A stretch of DNA of 7,302 nt. It comes from Fidelibacterota bacterium (GTDB taxonomy: Bacteria; Fidelibacterota; Marinisomatia; Marinisomatales; UBA8229). Where the stretch lies: contig DPYO01000017.1 in NCBI GenBank assembly GCA_003535775.1, forward strand, positions 1,470 to 8,771, written 5' to 3'. Of the stretch, positions 1 through 5,436 are shown piece by piece. The notes under the pieces were generated by a model. The model was not told the DNA's origin and did not search any database. It worked only from the letters and a program-made list of their open reading frames with translations. The position numbers and the translations under genes are program-made. Within the stretch, counting starts at the first letter, position 1. Every line of letters starts with the position of its first letter.

Positions 1-281
1 AAATCAATGTTGAGTTCTATATTATTTTTATCAATTATAATTTCACGTGAGTCAGTCTTAAAACCAATAACAGAGGTTTCCAGAGTAAATGTCCCCTTGG
101 AGAGATTTAGTTCAAAATAACCGTATGGATTGGAAGCAGTACCCTGACCTGTTTCCCTGATGTACACATTGGCATTTGGTATAGACTTCTCAGTAACACT
201 ATCTTTTACATAGCCAGAAACCGTTGCTGCCCAGGATGCAGTTAGAACAATCAGTAAAATAAATGTTAAACGGTAGATCAT
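1..281 (-). CDS. N-terminal part of a secreted TonB-dependent-receptor-like protein (carboxypeptidase regulatory-like domain), cut by the left edge
   Basis: I translated this by hand: 93 codons are open from an ATG at 279-281 to the window edge. The protein begins with a signal peptide: a short basic start (MIYR), a hydrophobic stretch (LTFILLIVLTA) and a probable cleavage near SWAA. Residues about 19-85 match the CarboxypepD_reg-like beta-sandwich: VSGYVKD, then IPNANVYI, a GTASNPYGYFEL turn, and a GTFTLETSVIGFK strand pair. In FCB-group bacteria this module usually precedes the plug and barrel of a TonB-dependent outer-membrane receptor, though it also occurs in other secreted proteins, and the plug lies outside the window. 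The ATG overlaps the stop codon of the upstream TetR gene (TAATG), so the two are probably one transcript with coupled translation. The domain call is solid; the receptor call is inference. Confidence 0.7.
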   Translation of the reverse strand, partial: MIYRLTFILLIVLTASWAATVSGYVKDSVTEKSIPNANVYIRETGQGTASNPYGYFELNLSKGTFTLETSVIGFKTDSREIIIDKNNIELNID

Positions 282-874
282 TATTGTTCTTGGGGATTTA
301 TAATAAGCTGATTCAGAAGTTCTTCAATATCTTGTTCAGATACAGGTTTATTTCTGTCTCCACTAAGGAACAGTCCCATAAATAAACCTCCCATTGCCTT
401 GAATAGTAATTGGGTATCCAGTTGTGGAAATTCACCAGCCTTAACCCCGTCTTCCAATAAACCCTGAATAATTGCATACAATCTGTTTTGATATAATTTC
501 CAGGGCTGTTCCTTGATGGTAATGATCTTAGGAACATTGAAAAGAAACTCGTAAAGCCCCGGGCGGTTTCGGATATTTTCAGTAATCTTCAGAAGGATGT
601 TTATAAACGTCTTCCGCGGTCTTGTTTCCTCAGCAATTATTGGCTCGAGGCTAATCCAAAGAGATTCCCAACCGTTTACCAGTATAGCAGAAAAAACCTC
701 TTCCTTCGAATGAAAATAATAATAGAGAGTAGCTTTCCCAAAACCGGACCCGGCTGCAATCTCATCCATAGTTGCACCCTCAATTCCCTTTTTTTTAAAG
801 ACACCCAAGGCACCTGCTAAAATTCGTTTTTTCCGCAATGCCCGTTCTTCAAGTTGTCTTTTTGAGATTGTCAT
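281..874 (-). CDS. TetR/AcrR-family transcriptional regulator
   Basis: This 197-residue protein has the usual TetR-family length. Residues about 14-60 form the TetR_N DNA-binding domain: a basic first helix (LRKKRILAGALGVFKKKG), then the helix-turn-helix with TMDEIAAGSGFGKATLYYYF at about 35-54 and the typical HSKEEVF at 55-61. The remaining residues are helical and divergent, as expected for the ligand-binding and dimerisation half, so the ligand cannot be read. The ATG is the first usable start after an in-frame stop (TAG at 887-889 read on the minus strand). There is no good Shine-Dalgarno sequence. An inverted repeat at 889-914 lies 14 bases upstream and is a likely self-operator. The gene heads a unit with the TonB-receptor-like gene (one-base overlap), so it probably controls that surface protein and itself. 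Confidence 0.9.
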   Translation of the reverse strand: MTISKRQLEERALRKKRILAGALGVFKKKGIEGATMDEIAAGSGFGKATLYYYFHSKEEVFSAILVNGWESLWISLEPIIAEETRPRKTFINILLKITENIRNRPGLYEFLFNVPKIITIKEQPWKLYQNRLYAIIQGLLEDGVKAGEFPQLDTQLLFKAMGGLFMGLFLSGDRNKPVSEQDIEELLNQLIINPQEQ

Positions 875-888
875 AATATTCTTGGTCT

Positions 889-914
889 AATACTCGACTA
901 CCAAGTCGAATATT
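889..914. promoter_or_regulatory. Inverted repeat upstream of the tetR at 281-874, probable TetR operator
   Basis: Two 11-base arms (AATACTCGACT and AGTCGAATATT) flank a 4-base centre (ACCA) and pair at 10 of 11 positions. The core CGACT-N4-AGTCG and the total size resemble operators bound by TetR-family dimers. It lies 14 bases upstream of the regulator's ATG, so it would fall within the leader or start region of that transcript. Binding by the adjacent TetR is inference from position and symmetry. Confidence 0.6.
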
Positions 915-925
915 AAAATCCTTAG

Positions 926-931
926 ATTATA
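926..931 (-). promoter_or_regulatory. Possible -10 box for the minus-strand tetR/receptor unit
   Basis: Read on the minus strand the hexamer is TATAAT, a perfect -10 consensus. The predicted start, near 919, would put the palindrome at 889-914 just downstream, where a bound repressor could block transcription. No recognisable -35 box sits 16-18 bases upstream, and the surroundings are very AT-rich, so a chance match is quite possible. Confidence 0.3.
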
Positions 932-1011
932 TATCACAACATATTTTACATATTTACATTTTTCTAACTAGATAAGTCCGGGGAAAAATCAATGTCCCCA
1001 ATCTGTATTGA

Positions 1012-1722
1012 TTATAAATGAATCCCTAAAATCATCCGTAACATGAACTCAGGCTTATTATTTATTATTTCAGTAAATGCAAATGCAGATCCCAAAGCAA
1101 CCCAAAAGGTGTCTTTCCCATGGGAAATGACGGGCCCCAGGTAATGACCGTTTTTTCCACCTTTTATCTCCAAACCAATTCTAAGAAGCTCATTAATTCT
1201 GTAACTACTACCGGCATTATATTTTAATTCATATTCCCTTTCTCCCTCTTCATATTCGATTTCAAAGACAGGATTTATTGCATAATGAAATGATTCAAAA
1301 TCTTTTGCTAAAATCAATTTCCATTCGAGAACATGCTTGATAAAATCCGGTTTTCCTTTATATTCAAAATACAATAACGGATCCATCAAATATTGATTCT
1401 TCCCTCCAAACTTGTAACGAGCACGTAATTTATACCCTGAATATTGAAATGCGCCACCAGCGGGCTGTTCAAAATTCTGATAAATAGAAAAATCAAATTT
1501 ATCATTCATCCCGAACTCGAACTCTATATTATGAACAGTTGTAACTGATCCGGCTAAAGAATCCATTTTCGGTGCTTTAAAAGTAAGATAGTGTTCAAAT
1601 TCTGCCCTACCTCTCTCCATAGTTTTGTATTCATATGTCCAGACATAGAATCGATTATCACCCATAATAATAGAGGCGATAGCCAAAAAGACTATCGGAA
1701 TAGTTTTTATTTTACAATACAT
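1012..1722 (-). CDS. Unrecognised secreted protein, probable small outer-membrane beta-barrel
   Basis: I do not recognise this 236-residue protein by name. Residues 1-21 look like a signal peptide: lysines at 4 and 6, then the hydrophobic run TIPIVFLAIASIIM. The rest is rich in aromatic and alternating hydrophobic/polar residues in short segments separated by turns (for example VHNIEFEFGMNDKFDFSIYQNF at 63-84, YKLRARYKFGG, FEIEYEEGEREYELKYNAGSSY, LLRIGLEIKGG, TFWVALGSAFAF), which fits membrane beta-strands of a barrel. The C-terminus ends FMLRMILGIHL, a plausible last strand but without the usual terminal Phe. An AAAGGG ribosome-binding site (plus-strand 1733-1738) lies 10 bases before the ATG, a little far. 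It is transcribed away from the beta-oxidation operon out of a shared promoter region, so a role in uptake or sensing of hydrophobic substrate is possible but unproven. It is far shorter than FadL, so not a FadL homologue by length. Confidence 0.65.
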   Translation of the reverse strand: MYCKIKTIPIVFLAIASIIMGDNRFYVWTYEYKTMERGRAEFEHYLTFKAPKMDSLAGSVTTVHNIEFEFGMNDKFDFSIYQNFEQPAGGAFQYSGYKLRARYKFGGKNQYLMDPLLYFEYKGKPDFIKHVLEWKLILAKDFESFHYAINPVFEIEYEEGEREYELKYNAGSSYRINELLRIGLEIKGGKNGHYLGPVISHGKDTFWVALGSAFAFTEIINNKPEFMLRMILGIHL

Positions 1723-1754
1723 TAATTGATTGCCCTTTATTGGTATTGAGACTA

Positions 1755-1770
1755 ATTATCAATAGATAAT
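1755..1770. repeat. Short inverted repeat at the barrel-gene transcription start
   Basis: The arms ATTATC and GATAAT are perfect reverse complements around AATA. The element covers the predicted -10 box and start site of the leftward promoter, so it could be a small operator. In such AT-rich sequence a 6-base arm can arise by chance, and it shares no core with the GACC-GGTC palindrome nearby. Confidence 0.25.
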
Positions 1771-1794
1771 ATATTATAAATTATGCATAGTCAA
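1766..1794 (-). promoter_or_regulatory. Sigma70-type promoter for the barrel gene
   Basis: On the minus strand, TTGACT (plus 1789-1794, 5/6 match to the -35 consensus) and TATTAT (plus 1766-1771, 5/6 match to the -10 consensus) are separated by exactly 17 bases. The predicted start near 1759 gives a leader of roughly 37 bases ahead of the ATG at 1722. Both boxes and the spacing are good for an AT-rich genome; it has no experimental support. Confidence 0.6.
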
Positions 1795-1806
1795 TACACT
1801 TTTTTC

Positions 1807-1835
1807 TTGACTGAAAAAGAAATAAACAGTAAACT
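1807..1835 (+). promoter_or_regulatory. Sigma70-type promoter for the beta-oxidation operon
   Basis: TTGACT at 1807-1812 (5/6 to -35) and TAAACT at 1830-1835 (4/6 to -10) are separated by 17 bases. The predicted start, around 1841-1843, lies inside the palindromic operator at 1834-1855 and leaves a leader of only about 16-18 bases before the regulator's ATG. The last bases of the -10 box touch the operator, so repressor and RNA polymerase would exclude each other. Confidence 0.6.
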
Positions 1836-1855
1836 AAACTGACCGGTCGGTTTAG
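1834..1855. promoter_or_regulatory. Palindromic TetR-type operator of the beta-oxidation operon
   Basis: This is a 22-base palindrome with arms CTAAACTGACC and GGTCGGTTTAG, no spacer, pairing at 10 of 11 positions (the single T/G pair breaks symmetry). A GC-rich GACCGGTC core inside AT-rich flanks is the form of many TetR-family operators. It overlaps the -10 box and predicted start of the rightward promoter and ends three bases before the ATG of the TetR gene at 1859. Autorepression by that protein is the natural reading. Confidence 0.8.
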
Positions 1856-1858
1856 AAT

Positions 1859-2491
1859 ATGAATGATACCAGACAAATCCAGCGTAAAGAACAAATCATG
1901 GACGCAGCTCTTAAAGTCATCATAAGCAAAGGATATGACAACAGCAGGATGGATGATATTGTCGACCTTTCCAGCATGAGCAAAGGAGCTATTTACTGGT
2001 ATTATAAATCTAAAAAAGAAGTATACCTAAATTTAGTCAACTACTGGGTCATCAAATATAGCACCGTAATTAACCATATTGTCGAAGAAGACGATTCCCC
2101 CGCGGAACAATTAAAAGATGTATTTGAATATTTTATTTTGCAATATGAACAGGATCCTTCAGCTTTTAAAGCATTGGTGGAGTTCTGGTCTCTTGCAGGA
2201 CGAGATAAAGATTTTCAAAAGAAGCTTGATAAGGTATATTCAAAATTTTTAGAGTTTCTTGAGAGGATCATCAATAAAGGAGTAAAATCTGGAGAATTTA
2301 AAAATTTAGACGTTCGTATTACTGCTCTTTCCATTATGGTTAACATCGAAGGAATTATCTGGTTTACACTATTTGACGCTCATGGCCTTAGTGCCAGAGA
2401 ATATATCAATACAATTACCAATTTTATTTTATCCGGTTTAATCAATAAATCTAGTGGCAAAGGATCTGTGAATGAATTCAGCAATAAATAA
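1859..2491 (+). CDS. TetR-family regulator, probable repressor of the beta-oxidation operon
   Basis: The protein has 210 residues. Residues about 9-58 form the TetR_N domain: helix 1 with RKEQIMDAALKVIISKGY, then the helix-turn-helix SRMDDIVDLSSMSKGAIYWY at about 29-48 followed by YKSKKEVYLNLV. The C-terminal half (about 80-190) is helical, as in ligand-binding TetR domains. It is the first gene of an operon with fadE, fadA and fadN, which recalls the TetR-type FadR of Bacillus subtilis that represses beta-oxidation genes and is released by long-chain acyl-CoA; the same role here is inference. An in-frame TAG at 1853-1855 makes the ATG at 1859 the only start that keeps helix 1. No Shine-Dalgarno sequence precedes it; the upstream bases are operator. 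Its 3' end overlaps fadE by 20 bases and carries the fadE ribosome-binding site. Confidence 0.9.
   Translation: MNDTRQIQRKEQIMDAALKVIISKGYDNSRMDDIVDLSSMSKGAIYWYYKSKKEVYLNLVNYWVIKYSTVINHIVEEDDSPAEQLKDVFEYFILQYEQDPSAFKALVEFWSLAGRDKDFQKKLDKVYSKFLEFLERIINKGVKSGEFKNLDVRITALSIMVNIEGIIWFTLFDAHGLSAREYINTITNFILSGLINKSSGKGSVNEFSNK
2459..2464 (+). promoter_or_regulatory. Ribosome-binding site deciding the fadE start
   Basis: AAAGGA lies 7 bases before the ATG at 2472, inside the last codons of the upstream TetR gene. It supports the overlapping start over any later in-frame ATG and suggests coupled translation. Confidence 0.75.
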
Positions 2492-4259
2492 ATATAAAAC
2501 AGGGGGCTGCTTCCTTATACAGCCAACAGGAGAACACTCCATATTTACCAGAGAACAATTTTCTGATGAACACGGCGAAATTGAAAAAATGGTTAAGGAA
2601 TTTGCAAGAGAACGAGTTTTAGAAAATAAAGAAGAAATTGAAAAATTTAATAAAGAGCTAAGCTTGAGTCTTATTCGAGAAATTGGAGAATTAGGTTTAT
2701 TAGGTGTTGATATTCCTGAAGAGTATGGAGGGATGGGTCTTGATAAGATTACATCTGCTATTGTTGCTGAATCACTCATGGCCGGAAGTTCTGCTTCTTT
2801 TATAGTTACGTGGAGCGTTCAAACTGGGATAGGATCTCTCCCAATTGTTTGGTTTGGTACACCAGAACAAAAAGAAAAATATCTCCCAAAACTTGTTACT
2901 GGAGAATGGATAGGTGCGTATGCTCTTACAGAACCTTCTGCAGGTTCAGATGCCCTTTCTGGGAAGACAAGTGCTGTCCTTTCTGACAATGGAAAATACT
3001 ATATCCTGAATGGGGAAAAAATCTTCATCTCAAATGGGGGCTGGGGTCAGGTATATATAGTTTTTGCACAGATAGAAGGGGATAAATTCAGCGCATTTAT
3101 TGTTGATCGGGATACACCAGGTTTTGGGGTAGGTGCCGAAGAAAAGAAAATGGGTATGAAGGGCAGTTCCACCACTTCACTTACGTTTACAGATGCAAAA
3201 GTACCTGTAGAAAATCTTCTGTATAAAATTGGCAAGGGAGCAACCATTGCGTTCAATACATTAAATATGGGAAGGTTCAAACTAGCTGCTTCGGATTTAG
3301 GGGGTGCCAAAATAATAACTGCAGGGGCTATTAATTATGGTCTTGAAAGGAAACAATTTGGGCAGGCCATCACTAACTTCGATGTTATCAAAGGCAAAAT
3401 AGCAGATATGGTAATTCGGAGTTTCGCTGCTGACAGCATGATCTACCGCACGATTGGACTTATTCAAGATGCGACAGATCTCCTGGATAAGTCTGATCCT
3501 GATTATTATATTCATATGGGCGAAGCAACAGAGCGGTATGCTATCGAAGCATCTATGGCAAAAGTGTATGGAAGCGAAACTACAGCACTCTGCGCTGATA
3601 ATGGAGTTCAAATATTGGGAGGATACGGTTTTATTGAAGAATACCCAATGGCTGGCGCTTATAGGGATGCACGCATAGATCGAATATGGGAAGGAACTAA
3701 TGAAATAAACAGACAAATCATCACTGGTTATATGATAAAAAAAGCTCTTATGGAAGAACTCCCTATTCGAGATGCCATCCAAAAACTTGATAACTTCTTT
3801 GGTCATGTGGAGAAACCAAGCGAAAACGAAATTCTTAACCGTGAAGCTCAAGCCATTGAAACAGGAAAACGCCTGGCTCTCTACTTATTTCATGAAGCAC
3901 TTTGTCAGTTTGGACAGGATTTGCAACACGAACAACAGCTCACAGAGATCTTGGCAAATATGTTTATAGAAATATACACAGCAGAGAGCACCATTGCACG
4001 GGTTCAGCAGGGTGTTGGAAAAATTAATCTGGAAGGTACTGCTATAGATGTTGCTAAAGTTCATACAGCAGAAGTTTGCCTGAAACTTTTAAATTTAGCC
4101 CTTACAGGGTTGAACAGAATTTATCGTGCCCATCTGTCAGAAAAAATTATTGATCACCTTAGAATCTTTCAAACCAAGATGCTTTTATCAACTGACATTA
4201 TCGGACTAAAACGGAGAATAGCAGAAAAAGCATATGTTAAGAAGGATTATCCATTTTAG
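2472..4259 (+). CDS. fadE: Acyl-CoA dehydrogenase, long FadE / VLCAD-like type
   Basis: This FAD enzyme makes trans-2-enoyl-CoA from acyl-CoA, the first step of beta-oxidation, and passes electrons to electron-transfer flavoprotein. It has 595 residues, close to Bacillus FadE (about 594) and longer than short/medium-chain enzymes (about 380). Order: N-terminal helical domain about 33-145; beta domain about 149-243 with the signature ALTEPSAGSDA (151-161) and ISNGG (186-190); C-terminal helical domain about 258-418 with RKQFG (293-297) and the second signature ILGGYGFIEE at 381-390; then a helical extension (about 430-595) typical of very-long-chain enzymes. The catalytic base is Glu407 in IWEGTNEINR. 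The N-terminal KTGGCFLI resembles the KGGSFLI-like start of this subgroup and supports the ATG at 2472, 7 bases after AAAGGA. A gap of 24 bases separates it from fadA. Chain-length preference (long) is inferred from family only. Confidence 0.95.
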   Translation: MNSAINKYKTGGCFLIQPTGEHSIFTREQFSDEHGEIEKMVKEFARERVLENKEEIEKFNKELSLSLIREIGELGLLGVDIPEEYGGMGLDKITSAIVAESLMAGSSASFIVTWSVQTGIGSLPIVWFGTPEQKEKYLPKLVTGEWIGAYALTEPSAGSDALSGKTSAVLSDNGKYYILNGEKIFISNGGWGQVYIVFAQIEGDKFSAFIVDRDTPGFGVGAEEKKMGMKGSSTTSLTFTDAKVPVENLLYKIGKGATIAFNTLNMGRFKLAASDLGGAKIITAGAINYGLERKQFGQAITNFDVIKGKIADMVIRSFAADSMIYRTIGLIQDATDLLDKSDPDYYIHMGEATERYAIEASMAKVYGSETTALCADNGVQILGGYGFIEEYPMAGAYRDARIDRIWEGTNEINRQIITGYMIKKALMEELPIRDAIQKLDNFFGHVEKPSENEILNREAQAIETGKRLALYLFHEALCQFGQDLQHEQQLTEILANMFIEIYTAESTIARVQQGVGKINLEGTAIDVAKVHTAEVCLKLLNLALTGLNRIYRAHLSEKIIDHLRIFQTKMLLSTDIIGLKRRIAEKAYVKKDYPF

Positions 4260-4272
4260 AAAAAATATATTT

Positions 4273-4277
4273 AGGAG
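4273..4277 (+). promoter_or_regulatory. Ribosome-binding site supporting a TTG start for fadA
   Basis: AGGAG stands 6 bases before the TTG at 4284-4286. No ATG is available at the position where thiolases normally begin, so this site decides the start. Confidence 0.8.
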
Positions 4278-4283
4278 TGTATT

Positions 4284-5420
4284 TTGAATAATAAATCAGT
4301 TATCATCGATGCAGTTCGCTCTCCCATTGGTATCAAAAATGGCAATTTGATTGGCATCCGCCCCGATGATCTGGCGGCCCAAGTTATAAAAGGTCTTTTG
4401 GTAAGAAACCTCGAAGTAAAACCGGAAAAAATTGAAGACGTGGTCGTGGGCTGTGCTTTCCCGGAGGGGCCACAAGGGATGATTATCGGACGATCAGTAG
4501 GAGTTCTCGCAGGGTTGCCGATTGAAACAGCAGGAAAAGTGGTTAACCGCTTCTGCGGCTCCTCCATGGATGCTCTCCATCAATTAAGCACCTCCATAGA
4601 AAGCGGTGATATTGACGTAGGCCTTGCGGTAGGTGTTGAAGACATGTTCTCTGTTCCCATGGGTGGTTTTGCACCGGACTTTCATCCAGAGCTTGCAGAA
4701 CAGGAATTCTACATCGGAATGGGAGAAACAGCAGAAAATCTTGCGAAAGATGGAAATATTTCCCGGGAGGATCAGGAGGATTTTTCTATCCAGTCTCATC
4801 AAAAATCTCTTAAAGCATCAGCTGAAGGAAAATTTGATAACGAGTTGATCCCTATTGATGTTTATGGAGAAACAACAGTTGAAAAAGATGAGGGCCCCCG
4901 GGAACCTGACGTAGAAAAAATAAAAAGCCTAAAACCAGCTTTTATAGAAAACGGAACCATTACCGCTGCCACAAGCAGTCCAATTTCAATAGGAGCATCC
5001 GCCATATTAATTACCAGTGGTGACTTTGCTGAAAAAAACAAATTAAAAGTCCGGGCAGAGGTTATCTCAAGATCTGTTGCCGGTGTAGAATGGACACACA
5101 TGGGCAAGGGACCTCTTCCTGCTACCGAAAAGGCTTTGAAAAAAGCTGAGCTTACATTGGAGGATATCAACGCTATCGAATTAAATGAGGCTTTTGCCGC
5201 CCAGTCCCTGTATGTCATCCGGGAAGGGGGCTGGGATATGGATAAAGTTAATTTCAATGGAGGAGCCATTGCCTTGGGGCATCCTCTGGGATGTTCTGGA
5301 ACACGAATTATCACTACCCTCATCAACGTTCTGGAACAGAATGATTTATCCTGCGGTCTGGCAACTATGTGTATTGGAAGCGGGCAGGGGATAGCAACAG
5401 TTATCAAACGACCATTCTAA
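4284..5420 (+). CDS. fadA: Acetyl-CoA acyltransferase (3-ketoacyl-CoA thiolase)
   Basis: The enzyme cleaves 3-ketoacyl-CoA with CoA to acetyl-CoA and a shortened acyl-CoA, the last step of the spiral. The 378 residues span the whole thiolase fold: N-terminal half about 4-245, C-terminal half about 255-377. The nucleophile is Cys91 in NRFCGSSMDAL; the NEAFA loop is at 301-305; His333 lies in GGAIALGHPLGCSGTR (326-341); the proton-donor Cys363 lies in CIGSGQG. All expected catalytic residues are present. The start is TTG, supported by AGGAG 6 bases upstream and by the family-typical opening SVIIDAVRSPIG. One oddity: in the segment TAATSSPISIGASA (227-240) Ile236 sits where thiolases usually have Asp (NDGA or TDGA). 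Operon neighbours (fadE before, fadN 16 bases after) favour a degradative thiolase over a biosynthetic acetoacetyl-CoA thiolase. Confidence 0.95.
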   Translation: MNNKSVIIDAVRSPIGIKNGNLIGIRPDDLAAQVIKGLLVRNLEVKPEKIEDVVVGCAFPEGPQGMIIGRSVGVLAGLPIETAGKVVNRFCGSSMDALHQLSTSIESGDIDVGLAVGVEDMFSVPMGGFAPDFHPELAEQEFYIGMGETAENLAKDGNISREDQEDFSIQSHQKSLKASAEGKFDNELIPIDVYGETTVEKDEGPREPDVEKIKSLKPAFIENGTITAATSSPISIGASAILITSGDFAEKNKLKVRAEVISRSVAGVEWTHMGKGPLPATEKALKKAELTLEDINAIELNEAFAAQSLYVIREGGWDMDKVNFNGGAIALGHPLGCSGTRIITTLINVLEQNDLSCGLATMCIGSGQGIATVIKRPF

Positions 5421-5425
5421 ATAAT

Positions 5426-5430
5426 AAGGG
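5426..5430 (+). promoter_or_regulatory. Ribosome-binding site of fadN
   Basis: AAGGG lies 6 bases before the ATG at 5437, in the 16-base gap after fadA. It supports this start, which places the Rossmann GxGxxG motif at the expected distance from the N-terminus. Confidence 0.7.
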
Positions 5431-5436
5431 ATTTAT

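Noticed and set aside
980..999. Inverted repeat GGGGA / TCCCC with a 10-base loop after the barrel gene, considered as a terminator
   Set aside because: The stem is only 5 base pairs and no T-tract follows on the minus strand (or the plus strand), so it does not qualify as an intrinsic terminator.
1743..1796. Imperfect long inverted repeat (TATTGAGACTA versus TAGTCAATA) framing the leftward promoter
   Set aside because: Pairing needs a two-base bulge and a loop over 30 bases, in AT-rich sequence; part of it is simply the -35 box. Not convincing as a separate element.
2438..2779. 113-codon minus-strand open frame across the regulator/fadE junction
   Set aside because: It is Ser-rich, low-complexity translation opposite two well-supported genes, with no domain or start signal.
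3297..3851. 184-codon open frame antisense to fadE
   Set aside because: It is opposite conserved acyl-CoA dehydrogenase motifs (including the catalytic Glu region) and its translation has no recognisable features; chance open frame.
4862..5407. 181-codon open frame antisense to fadA
   Set aside because: It lies wholly inside a thiolase gene with all catalytic motifs intact, has no recognisable domain and no convincing ribosome-binding site; it is a shadow of the coding strand.
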